Positions 1 through 9,463 are shown, counted from the first letter of the stretch. The stretch is 64,000 bases of DNA from Gammaproteobacteria bacterium (GCA_024639905.1 JAHEGE010000004.1:1-64000), one strand, 5' to 3'. The notes: generated from the sequence alone by a model not told the origin. Translations and numbers: made by a program.

Positions 1-178
1 CAACAGTATCAGCACCGTCACCGCCGTTAATTTGGTCACCAATTGTCATCGTTGAAGTCAGTGCAGAGATCGAGTCATCACCCGCGCCACCCGTGACATT
101 ATCCAGACCAGTAGTGAGCGAACTAGTACCACACTTTACAAACCCTCTGTTTTTATTAGAAAAAAAATCCAAATTCTT
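1..178 (-). pseudogene. RTX-like glycine/aspartate-rich repeat protein, fragment cut at both ends
   Basis: The minus strand is open from about 178 to the left edge. From about 130 downward it reads like a calcium-binding RTX or adhesin repeat, with short motifs such as TGGAGDDS and NGGDGADT. RTX repeats bind Ca2+ in secreted proteins; that role is family knowledge. No start codon or ribosome binding site precedes the repeat part. The 16 codons before it (178-131) are AT-rich, unlike the repeat, and follow a TAG at 179-181. The gene therefore looks broken near 130 by a deletion or rearrangement, or by an assembly join. The rest lies outside the window. Confidence 0.55.
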
Positions 179-254
179 CTACGGCTTTTTTGATTTTTTC
201 ACCATATGTTGATAAAACTACGCGCAAATCGTCCTTCAAATAGAAGAAAGGTGC
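156..254 (-). pseudogene. AT-rich C-terminal ORF remnant
   Basis: A 32-codon minus-strand stretch between TAA at 255-257 and TAA at 156-158 has plausible protein texture (motifs such as KDDLRVVLSTYGEK) but no start. It overlaps the RTX-like fragment in another frame. It could be the end of a gene destroyed by the same event. I do not recognise the family, and chance cannot be excluded at this length. Confidence 0.2.
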
Positions 255-565
255 TTAAAAACAATAATTTAGATCCGATATATTTCCACCCAATTTTCTT
301 TTAGTACATAAAAAAGGTGGTTACGAGCCCCTTAAGCCAGCAACCATCGGATACATCGCACCTAGTGAGTTACGCCGTTGAGGTTGTGACTCTGACTTGG
401 AGTCGTAAATTCGAAAGGGGGCTAGGCGCTATGTGCGGGTTCCATCCTAGTTAGGCTGCAAAGTTGCGCCCGGTCACGTCTTTTTTACCCCTTTTTTTGT
501 GTGCCCTCGCCCCAGCGCTCTGCTATAAAGGAAGTCTTATTTCGTTGCATCCTAAGGAGACCACT
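179..565. other. Left intergenic region, AT-rich then normal composition
   Basis: About 180-310 is strikingly AT-rich compared with the rest of the window. About 310-565 has ordinary composition and presumably carries the promoter of the gene starting at 566. A small inverted repeat GACTC/GAGTC lies near 388-403. No tRNA cloverleaf or convincing promoter was found by eye. Confidence 0.4.
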
Positions 566-1591
566 ATGTCGCTCTTTATCCGCCTCACAAAAACACTCGC
601 CGCGGGCGTCGCGCTCAGCGCGCTGTTCTCGGCATCGGCTTTCGCCCAGCGCACCGATCTCAACGGCACATTCACGAATATGTCGCTCACTGGCCTCACG
701 CGCCCCGAAGGCGTTGAGCCACTGGTGGTAGACGCCGCGCTCGCGCAGGAAATCGCCAACGGCACGTCTATTGCCGGCCTGCCGGCTGGCGCGTTAGATG
801 AGGGAGAAGAGGGTACCGACGACGGCGCGCCTGCTGCCGGTAGCATCGACTTTGGCCTGCGCGGCTACAACTCGTTCTGGACAGACCCCGGCTCGCAGCT
901 AGCGAATGTGATGGGCGAGTTCCGCACATCGTATGTGATCGACCCGCCTAATGGCCAAATACCGCGCCTCGAAGAGCCGCTGTTTGACCTAAACCGCAAG
1001 AACTTCGGCTATCGCTATCTTACAGGTATTGGCGATAACTCGGGCCCCGAGGCACTGCCACTGGCTGAGCGCTGCCTTATCGGCTTCGGCAACACCGCAG
1101 GCCCAGGCATGATGGGCACGCTGTATAACAGCACTTATCAGTTTATTCAGACGCCCGATCATGTCGCCATAATCGTGGAGATGGCGCACGATGCGCGCAT
1201 AATCCCTACTTTTGGCAGCGCAGAAGAGGCGCGTGCTAACCGCCGCCCAGCCGTGCTCGAGCAGTGGTTCGGCGATTCTGTGGGCTGGTACGAAGGCAGC
1301 ACGCTGGTGGTCGAGACGGCTAACATCAATCCGCTACAAATGGAGCAGAGCTCGGTGCCTGTGTCACCCACTGGCACGATCACAGAGCGCTTCACGCGTT
1401 ACAGCGATACGGAGATTGTGTACCAGTTCATCGTGGACGACTCCAATCTGTACAGCCAGCCGTGGACAGCAGAGCTGAGCTTTCACGAGACAGACGGCCA
1501 GATGTATGAATACGCCTGCCACGAAGGCAACTACGCTATGCCGGGTATCTTGGCCGGTGCGCGCCGCGCAGAAATGGAAGGGGCTGAGTAG
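566..1591 (+). CDS. Secreted conserved protein of unknown function
   Basis: 341 residues. The ATG at 566 follows a strong AAGGAGA (554-560) and gives a clean Sec signal peptide: basic SLFIRLTK, hydrophobic core, ASAFAQ cleavage site around residue 27. An upstream in-frame ATG at 464 would bury the signal and is rejected. The mature protein has an acidic segment (about 80-95) and a conserved-looking C-terminal half with WFGDSVGWYEGSTLVVET and EYACHEGNY. Proteins with this WFGDS...PWTAEL...CHEGNY pattern recur in marine proteobacteria and acidobacteria without an assigned role. Probably periplasmic or exported. No function is proposed. Confidence 0.8.
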   Translation: MSLFIRLTKTLAAGVALSALFSASAFAQRTDLNGTFTNMSLTGLTRPEGVEPLVVDAALAQEIANGTSIAGLPAGALDEGEEGTDDGAPAAGSIDFGLRGYNSFWTDPGSQLANVMGEFRTSYVIDPPNGQIPRLEEPLFDLNRKNFGYRYLTGIGDNSGPEALPLAERCLIGFGNTAGPGMMGTLYNSTYQFIQTPDHVAIIVEMAHDARIIPTFGSAEEARANRRPAVLEQWFGDSVGWYEGSTLVVETANINPLQMEQSSVPVSPTGTITERFTRYSDTEIVYQFIVDDSNLYSQPWTAELSFHETDGQMYEYACHEGNYAMPGILAGARRAEMEGAE

Positions 1592-1651
1592 CTAGCCCTA
1601 GGCTTTACCCCCGCATGTATCGGATAATGCCTGCTTAAAGGGAGAACTCCG

Positions 1652-2275
1652 ATGGCTCAAGCCACTCTATTCATCGTCACCGCGCCTTCGGGCGCGGGCA
1701 AAACCAGCCTAGTAAAGGCGCTCTTCGAGCGCGTCGATTCGCTGCGCGTGTCGGTGTCGCACACCACCCGTGCGCCACGCGAGGGCGAGGTTGATGGCGT
1801 GAACTACAACTTCGTCAGCACCGCAGAGTTTAACGCGATGCGCGAGGCCGGCGAGTTCTTCGAGAGCGCCGAGGTGTACGGCAATTTCTACGGCACGGCC
1901 AAGCCCTGGGTGAACGAGCAGCTCGCGGCGGGCATCGACGTAATTCTAGAGATCGACTGGCAGGGCGCACGCCAGGTGCGCGAGCAGCACCCCGAGGCCT
2001 GTTCTGTGTTTATTTTGCCTCCCTCGGTGCAGGCCTTAACCGAGCGGCTCACCGGCCGCGGGCAAGACGACGCCGACACCATCGCGCGGCGTATGCAGCA
2101 GGCGGTTGCAGAAATCTCGCACGTAGAAGAAGCCGACTACATCGTGGTTAACGACGACTTTGACAAGGCATTGTCGGAGCTCGAAACGCTGATTATGGCG
2201 CAGCGCTTATTGGCAGATGTGCAGCTCGAGCGCTTAGCACCGATGCTCGAAGGGCTTTTAAGCGGCGCCGATTAA
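1652..2275 (+). CDS. gmk: Guanylate kinase
   Basis: Cytosolic ATP:GMP phosphotransferase making GDP for nucleotide pools. 207 residues, the normal family length. The P-loop APSGAGKTS sits at residues 11-19, followed by the GMP-binding [11 protein letters not shown] segment (about 37-47) and [10 protein letters not shown] (about 99-108). GGGAG (1640-1644) lies seven bases before the ATG. It heads the conserved gmk-rpoZ-spoT order seen across gammaproteobacteria; a 107-base gap before rpoZ may hold a further promoter. Confidence 0.97.
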   Translation: MAQATLFIVTAPSGAGKTSLVKALFERVDSLRVSVSHTTRAPREGEVDGVNYNFVSTAEFNAMREAGEFFESAEVYGNFYGTAKPWVNEQLAAGIDVILEIDWQGARQVREQHPEACSVFILPPSVQALTERLTGRGQDDADTIARRMQQAVAEISHVEEADYIVVNDDFDKALSELETLIMAQRLLADVQLERLAPMLEGLLSGAD

Positions 2276-2382
2276 CACTAGGCTGTGGAAAAGACTGCAT
2301 TTTGTCGCTAACTTGCGTAAAATCGCCGGTCCGGAGCGAGGCGCCCGCCTCCGCTTCCAAGAATTGGAAATAAGGTACTGAA

Positions 2383-2742
2383 ATGGCACGTATTACTGTA
2401 GAAGATTGCTTGGACAACGTCGACAACCGCTTCGAGCTCGTGATGGTGTCGAGCAAGCGCGCTCGTCAGATCCAGACAGGCGGCAAGGATCCCATGGTGA
2501 AGTCCGACAACGACAAGCCCACGGTTATCGCCCTGCGCGAGATCGCCGAAGGCCTCGTGAACGCCGACATCCTGAAGGCGAAGCCAAGCAGCGAAATGGA
2601 AGAGATCGACATGGAAGCCGAAGTCAGCGCGCTCGCCGCAGCTGAAGAGGCGATTAACGCCGCGGCTGCCGACATCATCCTCGCCGATGACGCCGAAGAA
2701 GTCGGTGGCGACGTGGCGGCAGCTGAAGAGATCGAAGACTAG
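2383..2742 (+). CDS. rpoZ: RNA polymerase omega subunit
   Basis: 119 residues. The N-terminal half is canonical omega ([20 protein letters not shown]...RARQIQTG), which clamps the beta-prime C-terminus during polymerase assembly and forms part of a ppGpp site in related bacteria. The C-terminal half is an extra acidic, alanine-rich tail (about 80-119), making it roughly 28 residues longer than E. coli omega. AAGG lies about seven bases before the ATG. It sits 8 bases before spoT, so the two are almost certainly co-transcribed. Confidence 0.96.
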   Translation: MARITVEDCLDNVDNRFELVMVSSKRARQIQTGGKDPMVKSDNDKPTVIALREIAEGLVNADILKAKPSSEMEEIDMEAEVSALAAAEEAINAAAADIILADDAEEVGGDVAAAEEIED

Positions 2743-2750
2743 GTTCTAGC

Positions 2751-4946
2751 ATGCCTGCGACAGCCCTCGCACCCGTTGTTGACTCAATCGACTCTCTGGC
2801 GTCGGGGCTCTCGTCTTACCTAAATCGCGACCAAGTTAACGGCATACGCCGCGCCTACTATTACGCGGAACAGGCTCACGAAGGCCAGTTCCGCCGCAGT
2901 GGCGAACCCTATGTAACCCACCCCCTCGCCGTCGCCGGCATCTTGTGCGAAATGCACATGGATCCCCAAAGCCTGATGGCGGCGATGCTGCACGACGTAA
3001 TCGAAGACACGGGCATTACCAAGACCGCAATCAAGGCGCAGTTTGGCGGCAGCGTTGCCGAGCTCGTCGACGGCGTGAGCAAGCTCAACAAGATGACGTT
3101 CTCGAGCCGCGCCGAAGCGCAGGCCGAAAACTTTCAAAAGATGGCGATGGCGATGGCCAAAGACCTGCGGGTTATCTTGGTCAAGATCGCCGACCGTCTG
3201 CACAATATGCGAACGCTCGAAGTACTGATGCCCGAGAAGCGTCGCCGTATCGCGCGCGAAACTCTCGATATTTACGCGCCCATCGCCAACCGCCTCGGCA
3301 TGAATACCGTCCGCATCGAGTTCGAAGAGCTCGGCTTTAATGCGCTCTACCCCATGCGCGCGCGGCGCATCGACGCGGCGGTAAAAGCGATTCGCGGCAA
3401 TCGCAAAGAGATCATCACCAAGATTCAAACGTCTATCGAGGCGTGCCTCGAGCGCGAGGGCTTGGTGGGCCGTTGCAGCGGCCGCGAGAAACATCTGTAC
3501 AGCATTTACGAAAAAATGCGCAGCCAGAAAAAATCGTTTTCCGAGATCATGGACGTGTACGCGTTCCGCATCGTGGTGGACAAAGCCGACACCTGCTACC
3601 GTGTACTCGGCGCCGTGCACAGCCTGTATAAGCCCGTGCCCGGACGCTTTAAAGACTACATCGCGATTCCCAAGGCGAACGGTTATCAGTCGCTACACAC
3701 TTCGCTGTTTGGCATGCACGGCGTGCCCATCGAGATTCAGATTCGCACCGAAGAGATGGAGGCGATGGCGAACAACGGTATCGCCGCGCACTGGTTGTAC
3801 AAGTCTAACGAAGACCTGCCGGGCAACGCCCACGGCCGCGCGCGCGAATGGGTTAACGGCCTGCTTGAGCTGCAAAAACACGCGGGCAACTCGCTGGAGT
3901 TTATCGAGAACGTAAAGATCGATCTGTTCCCCGACGAGATTTACGTGTTCACACCTAAAGGTACGATCTTCGAACTGCCCACGGGCTCTACGGCTGTCGA
4001 CTTCGCCTATGCGGTGCACACCGACGTCGGTAATTCCTGTGTAGCGTGTCGTATCAGTCGCCGGCTTGCGCCATTAAGCGAGCCGCTGCAAAGCGGACAG
4101 ACAGTAGAAATTATTACCGCGCCTGGCACACAGCCTAACCCTGCGTGGCTTAGCTTCGTGGTTACTGGCAAGGCACGCGCGAATATTCGTCACTACCTTA
4201 AAAATCAAAAAGTGTCCGAGTCGGTGTCACTCGGCCGACGCCTACTTACCAAAGCGCTCGCTGGGTTCGGCAGCAGCATCGATGCGGTGCCGCAGGCGAA
4301 TATCGATTCGGTGCTAAAACAAATGCAACTTGCCTCGTTCGATGACTTGCTCGCCGAGATCGGCCTCGGCAATCGCATGTCGTTTATGGTGGCGCAGCGC
4401 TTAAGCGCAAACGAAGAACTCAGCGAAGACGCCGCAGTAAAAGAATCCGATCGCCAAGGCTCTATAGAGATTCGCGGCTCGGAAGGCATGGTGATGAGCT
4501 ACGCCAAGTGCTGTCATCCTATCCCTGGTGATCCGATCGTCGGGCACATTAGCACTGGCCGCGGCATGGTGATTCACACCGAAGACTGCAACAACATCGC
4601 CGAGATTATCGACGATCCCGAGAAGTGTGTGTCGGTGCGCTGGGACCCAGAGGTCAAAGGCGAGTTCTCGGTGGAGCTGCGAGTGGAGCTGGAGAATTCA
4701 CGCGGCATTATTGCCACGCTCGCCACGACCATTACCGGCTGCGAGGCCAACATCGAGCGTATCTCTACCGTAGAGCGCGACGCGCGCTTTAGCATCGTGA
4801 ATTTGTCGTTGAACGTGCGCAACCGCATCCACCTCGCTCGCGTACTCAAAAAGGTGCGCCTGATTCGTTCGGTGCTGAAGGTCACGCGCGTGAAGAGCCG
4901 CAAGGTGCGCAAGACCATTAAGAGTATTCTTGGCGCTAACGAATAG
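2751..4946 (+). CDS. spoT: Bifunctional (p)ppGpp synthetase/hydrolase
   Basis: 731 residues, full Rel/Spo length. Domains in order: HD hydrolase with the metal-binding HD at residues 81-82 (LHDVIEDT); synthetase (about 230-350) with RFKDYIAIPKANGYQSLHT; TGS (about 395-455, IYVFTPKGTIFELP); conserved-cysteine region (AKCCHPIPGD, about 585); C-terminal ACT domain (about 660-725). The intact HD residues and rpoZ-spoT context support the SpoT rather than RelA type. It controls stringent-response alarmone levels in the cytosol. Whether its synthetase is active cannot be judged here. Confidence 0.97.
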   Translation: MPATALAPVVDSIDSLASGLSSYLNRDQVNGIRRAYYYAEQAHEGQFRRSGEPYVTHPLAVAGILCEMHMDPQSLMAAMLHDVIEDTGITKTAIKAQFGGSVAELVDGVSKLNKMTFSSRAEAQAENFQKMAMAMAKDLRVILVKIADRLHNMRTLEVLMPEKRRRIARETLDIYAPIANRLGMNTVRIEFEELGFNALYPMRARRIDAAVKAIRGNRKEIITKIQTSIEACLEREGLVGRCSGREKHLYSIYEKMRSQKKSFSEIMDVYAFRIVVDKADTCYRVLGAVHSLYKPVPGRFKDYIAIPKANGYQSLHTSLFGMHGVPIEIQIRTEEMEAMANNGIAAHWLYKSNEDLPGNAHGRAREWVNGLLELQKHAGNSLEFIENVKIDLFPDEIYVFTPKGTIFELPTGSTAVDFAYAVHTDVGNSCVACRISRRLAPLSEPLQSGQTVEIITAPGTQPNPAWLSFVVTGKARANIRHYLKNQKVSESVSLGRRLLTKALAGFGSSIDAVPQANIDSVLKQMQLASFDDLLAEIGLGNRMSFMVAQRLSANEELSEDAAVKESDRQGSIEIRGSEGMVMSYAKCCHPIPGDPIVGHISTGRGMVIHTEDCNNIAEIIDDPEKCVSVRWDPEVKGEFSVELRVELENSRGIIATLATTITGCEANIERISTVERDARFSIVNLSLNVRNRIHLARVLKKVRLIRSVLKVTRVKSRKVRKTIKSILGANE

Positions 4947-4982
4947 CGCCACGCCATTCATTCCCTTTCGAGGATCTCGCTC

Positions 4983-5366
4983 ATGTCGACCCTACACCCC
5001 ATTAATACTGCGTCTGCGCCCGCGGCCATCGGCCCTTATTCGCAGGCGATTAAGTGCGCAGGCTTGGTGTTTTTATCGGGCCAGATTCCGCTCGACCCCA
5101 CAACGATGGAAGTCGTAGAAGGCGGCATTGAGGCGCAGACACATCAGGTATTTAAGAATTTGATCGCCGTGTGCGAAGCCGCTGGCGGTTCGCTCGCCCA
5201 CGCAGCGAAGCTCACGATTTATCTTACCGACCTCGGCGACTTCGCCAAGGTTAACGCGATTATGGCCGAGTATTTTTCGGAGCCGTATCCTGCACGCGCG
5301 ACGATTCAGGTGTCTGCTCTGCCCAAGGGTGTGGCGGTCGAAATAGACGCGGTGCTTAGCCTCTAA
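4983..5366 (+). CDS. ridA: Reactive intermediate/imine deaminase RidA
   Basis: 127 residues, usual for the YjgF/YER057c/UK114 family. RidA hydrolyses reactive enamine/imine intermediates released by PLP enzymes to 2-ketoacids and ammonia. The conserved [20 protein letters not shown] block carries the substrate-carboxylate-binding arginine. GAGGA precedes the ATG. It lies 36 bases after spoT, as in many gammaproteobacteria, and is probably part of the same transcript. Confidence 0.95.
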   Translation: MSTLHPINTASAPAAIGPYSQAIKCAGLVFLSGQIPLDPTTMEVVEGGIEAQTHQVFKNLIAVCEAAGGSLAHAAKLTIYLTDLGDFAKVNAIMAEYFSEPYPARATIQVSALPKGVAVEIDAVLSL

Positions 5367-5411
5367 GCTCCGTGCGTTGCACTAGCGCTTAACCTCGAGG
5401 AACGCGACGCC

Positions 5412-7523
5412 ATGGCGGTGAAGCCTAGCACCCTAGCTCCAGAGCTTAAGCGTCTTGATGCGATGTCGCCAGCCCGACTCAAAGGTGTTGGGCCGGCGCT
5501 CGAGAAGAAGCTTGCGGCGATCGGTATTACCTCCATTCAAGACCTCTTATTCCATTTACCCCTGCGCTACGAAGACCGTACGCGCGTGACGCTGGCTGCG
5601 CGCGCACAGATCGGCGAGCATATGCAGTTCGAAGGTGAGGTAACTAGCTGCGAGATTCAGTTTGGCAAGCGCCGCAGTCTGCGTTGCAGCCTACGCGACT
5701 CTTCCGGCAGCATGACGCTGCGCTTCTTTCACTTTAGCGCGGCGCAAAAAGAGTCGCTCGCAGTAGGCACGCAGCTCAGGGTGTATGGCGAGGTTAAACA
5801 CGGTCGCGGCGGGTTCGAGATTTTTCATCCCGAGTATAAGCCGCTAGCACAGGTAAACGCGGAGACATCCGACACCTTAACACCGATTTATCCAACCACC
5901 GAAGGCCTACTGCAGCCGCGTCTGCGCAGCATTATTGCGCAAGCGGTAGATTTAGTTGTGAGCAAAGAGTCTATCGAGGACTACCTGCCCGCAGAGCTGA
6001 TCGCGAAACTGAAGCTCGCCAGCCTCAGCGCGGCGATCACGCATATTCACAGGCCGCCCGCCGACGCCTTTGGTGGCTGGGACAGGGACGCGCCGAACCC
6101 CGGGCGCGACCGGCTCGCGTTTGAAGAGCTCCTAACGCACAGGCTTAGCCTGCGCCGGCTGCGCGAAGACTCCGACGTACAGGCGGCGCCACAGTTCGTC
6201 GGCGAGAACCAGTTGCTGCGCGGTTTTGTCGCTAACCTTCCGTTCGAGCTTACCGGTGGGCAGCGCCGTGCGTTCGCCGAGATAAGTGACGACCTCGCAC
6301 GGCCGACACCGATGCTGCGACTTTTGCAGGGGGACGTGGGTTCGGGCAAAACAGTCGTTGCCGCGCTGTCGGCGCTGCGCGCCATCGACGCTGGGTATCA
6401 AGTGGCGTTAATGGCACCAACGGAAATTTTGGCCGAGCAGCACGCGATAAATTTTCGCGCGTGGTTCTCTCCCCTCGGCGTCGAGGTTGGTTGGCATAGC
6501 GGCAAACAGAAGGGCAAGCCGCGCGCTGAGCAATTGGCCCGTGTGGCAAGCGGCGAATGCCAGATTCTCGTGGGCACTCACGCGCTTTTTCAAGGTGAGG
6601 TTGAGTACGCCAAGCTCGGGCTTATTATTATCGACGAGCAGCACCGCTTTGGCGTGCAGCAGCGGCTCGCGCTGCGTGAAAAGGCCGCGGCACTGCAGAT
6701 TAATCCGCATCAATTAGTAATGACGGCCACGCCGATTCCGCGCACGCTCGCTATGAGCGCCTATGCTGATCTCGACAACTCGATTATCGACGAGCTGCCA
6801 CCGGGGCGCACGCCGGTGAATACGCTTATCGTGTCTAACGAGCGGCGCGGCGAAGTCGTCGAACGTATCGCCGCAGCTTGTGAAACGCGCAGTCAGGCCT
6901 ATTGGGTGTGCACGCTTATTGATGAGAGCGAAGTGCTTCAGTGTCAGGCTGCGGAGGTTACCGCCACGCAGCTTGCCGAGCAGCTGCCGCAGGTGCGCGT
7001 GGGTTTAGTGCACGGGCGCATGAAGCCAGCGGAGAAAGCCGAGGTGATGGCGCGCTTTAAGGCTGCAGAGATCGACTTGCTGGTTGCCACCACCGTGATC
7101 GAGGTTGGCGTGGACGTGCCGAATGCGAGCCTGATGGTGATCGAGAATCCTGAGCGCTTGGGTCTCGCGCAGCTGCATCAGCTACGTGGCCGAGTGGGGC
7201 GAGGCTCGATTAAGAGCCACTGTATTTTGCTCTACCAGAGCCCGCTGTCGCGCAATGGCAAAGAGCGCCTCGGGGTGATGCGCGAGAGTAACGACGGCTT
7301 TTTTATTGCCGAGAAAGATTTGGAACTGCGAGGACCTGGGCAAGTGCTCGGCACGGCGCAGACCGGTCTCATGACGTTTCGCATTGCAGACATCGCGCGC
7401 GACGCCGCAATGCTCGACGAGGTGAAAGACGCGGCAGATTTCGTGCTGAGTCGTCATCCACAAGTAGTCGACTCGCTGGTGCGGCGCTGGCTGGGCGAGA
7501 ATATTCATTACGCTAACGTTTAA
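5412..7523 (+). CDS. recG: ATP-dependent DNA helicase RecG
   Basis: 703 residues, near the E. coli 693. The N-terminal wedge/OB domain is followed by the helicase core: Walker A GDVGSGKT (about 307-314), DEQH Walker B (IIIDEQHRFG), motif III MTATPIPRTLAM, and motif VI around QLRGRVGRG. RecG remodels stalled forks and branches Holliday junctions. GAGGAACG lies upstream of the ATG. A GGGGTC...GACCCC hairpin begins 12 bases after the stop and could end the transcript. Confidence 0.97.
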   Translation: MAVKPSTLAPELKRLDAMSPARLKGVGPALEKKLAAIGITSIQDLLFHLPLRYEDRTRVTLAARAQIGEHMQFEGEVTSCEIQFGKRRSLRCSLRDSSGSMTLRFFHFSAAQKESLAVGTQLRVYGEVKHGRGGFEIFHPEYKPLAQVNAETSDTLTPIYPTTEGLLQPRLRSIIAQAVDLVVSKESIEDYLPAELIAKLKLASLSAAITHIHRPPADAFGGWDRDAPNPGRDRLAFEELLTHRLSLRRLREDSDVQAAPQFVGENQLLRGFVANLPFELTGGQRRAFAEISDDLARPTPMLRLLQGDVGSGKTVVAALSALRAIDAGYQVALMAPTEILAEQHAINFRAWFSPLGVEVGWHSGKQKGKPRAEQLARVASGECQILVGTHALFQGEVEYAKLGLIIIDEQHRFGVQQRLALREKAAALQINPHQLVMTATPIPRTLAMSAYADLDNSIIDELPPGRTPVNTLIVSNERRGEVVERIAAACETRSQAYWVCTLIDESEVLQCQAAEVTATQLAEQLPQVRVGLVHGRMKPAEKAEVMARFKAAEIDLLVATTVIEVGVDVPNASLMVIENPERLGLAQLHQLRGRVGRGSIKSHCILLYQSPLSRNGKERLGVMRESNDGFFIAEKDLELRGPGQVLGTAQTGLMTFRIADIARDAAMLDEVKDAADFVLSRHPQVVDSLVRRWLGENIHYANV

Positions 7524-7535
7524 ATCATTACCGAG

Positions 7536-7570
7536 GGGGTCTGGCACTCGCTGCCTGACCCCGGGTTTGA
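7536..7570. repeat. REP-like palindrome, long-loop form
   Basis: GGGGTC (7536-7541) pairs with GACCCC (7557-7562), with an inner GGCA/TGCC extension around CTCGC, followed by GGGTTTGA. The stretch 7536-7571 is repeated base for base at 9489-9524. Position just after recG suggests a possible terminator role, though there is no strong T-run. Confidence 0.75.
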
Positions 7571-7623
7571 CTGTAAGTCGCAGCACCCACACACTAAAAA
7601 GATTATCAGCGAGGCACGACACC

Positions 7624-7956
7624 ATGACCTTCTTCCGCACCTATTTAGCCGCTCTAGTCATCATACTCAGCTACTACACCTTCATCGTAGTCAGCGACTT
7701 CGGGATAAACCTATTCCTGCCGTTTTTCGGCGCGATGGCCAACATCACGTGGTCGGGGCAGTTCAATCTGGATTTCATGATGATGCTCTCTCTTAGCGCG
7801 CTGTGGACGGCGTGGCGCTCTCAGTTTTCGGGCTTGGGTTTTGCGCTCGCAGTACTCGCCTTTTTTGGCGGTGCGCTTTTCCTGTGCGTCTACCTCACGG
7901 TGCTGTCCGTGCAAACTCAGGGCGATGTGAAACGCATGCTAATCGGTAATCGCTAA
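7624..7956 (+). CDS. Small integral membrane protein, unknown function
   Basis: 110 residues with about three hydrophobic segments (roughly 5-25, 45-62, 70-95). ATG at 7624 is preferred: the upstream in-frame ATG at 7567 would add a basic, serine-rich leader that starts inside the repeat-flanking sequence. Its stop overlaps the ubiA start by one base (TAATG), so the two are translationally coupled. Family not recognised. A membrane-linked role alongside UbiA is only a guess from position. Confidence 0.7.
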   Translation: MTFFRTYLAALVIILSYYTFIVVSDFGINLFLPFFGAMANITWSGQFNLDFMMMLSLSALWTAWRSQFSGLGFALAVLAFFGGALFLCVYLTVLSVQTQGDVKRMLIGNR

Positions 7957-8816
7957 TGCTTGAGTCGCTAAGCTCAAAACTGCCGGCGTTCTATCGCCTC
8001 ATGCGCATAGACCGACCCATAGGCATCTTGTTGCTGCTGTGGCCGACTCTCGGCGCGCTGTGGATTGCGAGCGGCGGTATTCCTCGCATCGACCTGCTTC
8101 TTATTTTTGCACTCGGCACCGTAGTTATGCGCTCGGCCGGCTGCTGCATTAACGATTACGCCGATGCCAAGATAGACGGCCACGTTGCCCGCACGGAACA
8201 GCGGCCGCTCGCCACCGGCGAGCTTACACGGCGCGACGCGCTTTTGGCCTTCGTGGTGTTGTCGCTGATCGGATTTGGGCTGGTGCTGCTCACCAACAAG
8301 CAGACGATTCTTTTGTCCTTCGGTGCGGTGGCAGTCGCTGCGTTGTATCCGTTTATGAAGCGCGTGACCAACCTGCCTCAGGTGGTGCTTGGTATCGCGT
8401 ATTCGTTCGGCATTCTCATGGCGTTTACGGCGGTGTCGCAGCAGATTCCTCCCGCAGCCTACCTGCTGTTCATCGCCAACGCGCTGTGGACGGTGGCCTA
8501 TGACACGCAGTATGCGATGGTCGATCGCGAGTACGATCTTAAGATTGGCGTGAAGTCGACGGCGGTGCTTTTCGGCGACGCCGACAAAGCGATGATCGGC
8601 ACACTGCAGGGGCTCGTGCTGTTCGCGTGGTGGCTTGCGGGCCTGCGCTTCGAGTTGGGCGTGGCCTATTTCGCCGCTCTCGCGCTTGCAGCGGGGCTTT
8701 TCGGCTACCACCAGTATTTGATTCGCGACCGCCTGCCGGAGCCCTGTTTTACGGCCTTCCTGCATAATCGCTGGGTGGGGCTCGTCGTGTTTCTCGGTGT
8801 CCTGGCTGGCGTTTAA
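7956..8816 (+). CDS. ubiA: 4-hydroxybenzoate polyprenyltransferase
   Basis: 286 residues, inner membrane. It transfers the polyprenyl tail to 4-hydroxybenzoate in ubiquinone synthesis. The two aspartate-rich Mg-diphosphate motifs are present: [10 protein letters not shown] (about 65-75) and [12 protein letters not shown] (about 188-199), with roughly eight membrane helices. The C-terminus ends abruptly as FLGVLAGV. Homologues usually carry a few more residues, so the last codons may have been altered at the junction with the next gene, whose frame begins inside ubiA. Confidence 0.95.
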   Translation: MLESLSSKLPAFYRLMRIDRPIGILLLLWPTLGALWIASGGIPRIDLLLIFALGTVVMRSAGCCINDYADAKIDGHVARTEQRPLATGELTRRDALLAFVVLSLIGFGLVLLTNKQTILLSFGAVAVAALYPFMKRVTNLPQVVLGIAYSFGILMAFTAVSQQIPPAAYLLFIANALWTVAYDTQYAMVDREYDLKIGVKSTAVLFGDADKAMIGTLQGLVLFAWWLAGLRFELGVAYFAALALAAGLFGYHQYLIRDRLPEPCFTAFLHNRWVGLVVFLGVLAGV

Positions 8817-9417
8817 GGGGTCGTTCGATTTGCACGATTGGATCGGCGACAGCTGGGCGATTCTGTTCAGCCACCCCAAAGACTTTACCCCCGTTTGCAC
8901 AACAGAGTTCGGCGCAGTTGCCCAGCTCGCCGACGAGTGGACCGCGCGCGGCACCAAGGTGATCGGCCTGTCGGTAGACGGCGCAGAAGAGCATGTTGTG
9001 TGGAAGCGCGACATCGAGAAATTCTCCGGCGCGCCCGCGGGCTTTCCGATTATTGCCGACGAGTCGCTCGGGGTTGCTAAGGCGCTCGACATGTTACCCG
9101 CCGATGCCTACTTGCCAGACGGCCGCACGGCGGCGGACTCGGCGAGCGTGAGGGTGGTATTCATCATCAGCCCCGACAAGAAACTGCAGCTGTCGATGAC
9201 CTATCCGATGTCGGTGGGCCGCAATTTCGCCGAAGTATTGCGCGCGCTGGACGCGTTGCAAGCCACGTATAAGACGCCTATCGCGACCCCTGCGAACTGG
9301 GTGCAAGGGCAAGACGTGATCGTAGCTTTGTCGCTTGACGATGCGGCGGCGAGAGAGAAGTTTGGCGAGATAAACGTGGTATTGCCTTACCTTCGAACGA
9401 CGAAGCTGCCGGCTTAA
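8797..9417 (+). CDS. 1-Cys peroxiredoxin (Prx6-like), N-terminally truncated
   Basis: 206 residues in the open frame. From FDLHDW (residue 10) on it is a clear 1-Cys peroxiredoxin: [15 protein letters not shown] with peroxidatic Cys at residue 34, then the long Prx6-type C-terminal domain. Relatives place this Cys near 45-47 after a GDxAPDF strand. That strand is absent here; the first seven codons are an out-of-frame reading of the ubiA end. The only start is GTG at 8797 inside ubiA, with no ribosome binding site, so any expression relies on coupling. The family reduces H2O2 and organic peroxides. A damaged or possibly inactive gene is likely. Confidence 0.8.
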   Translation: MSWLAFKGSFDLHDWIGDSWAILFSHPKDFTPVCTTEFGAVAQLADEWTARGTKVIGLSVDGAEEHVVWKRDIEKFSGAPAGFPIIADESLGVAKALDMLPADAYLPDGRTAADSASVRVVFIISPDKKLQLSMTYPMSVGRNFAEVLRALDALQATYKTPIATPANWVQGQDVIVALSLDDAAAREKFGEINVVLPYLRTTKLPA

Positions 9418-9442
9418 AAGGGGTGGCGTAAAGGGGTCACGT

Positions 9443-9463
9443 AAAAGGGGTCAGACCCCTTTT
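9443..9463. repeat. REP-like palindrome, short form
   Basis: AAAAGGGGTC and GACCCCTTTT pair perfectly around a single A: 10-bp arms, 21 nt in all. It has T-runs on both strands and lies between convergent peroxiredoxin and gcdH, so it may act as a two-way terminator. Confidence 0.75.

Noticed and set aside
300-460. Possible tRNA or structured RNA before the first gene
   Set aside because: A GACTC/GAGTC stem is present, but no acceptor, D and T arms can be assembled.
2820-3620. Long minus-strand open frame (266 codons) inside spoT
   Set aside because: Antisense shadow of a high-GC coding gene; low-complexity His/Arg/Ala composition and no ribosome binding site, while spoT is fully conserved on the other strand.
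7974-9092. 372-codon minus-strand open frame across ubiA and peroxiredoxin
   Set aside because: Antisense shadow; both plus-strand genes are recognisable families and the frame has no family texture.
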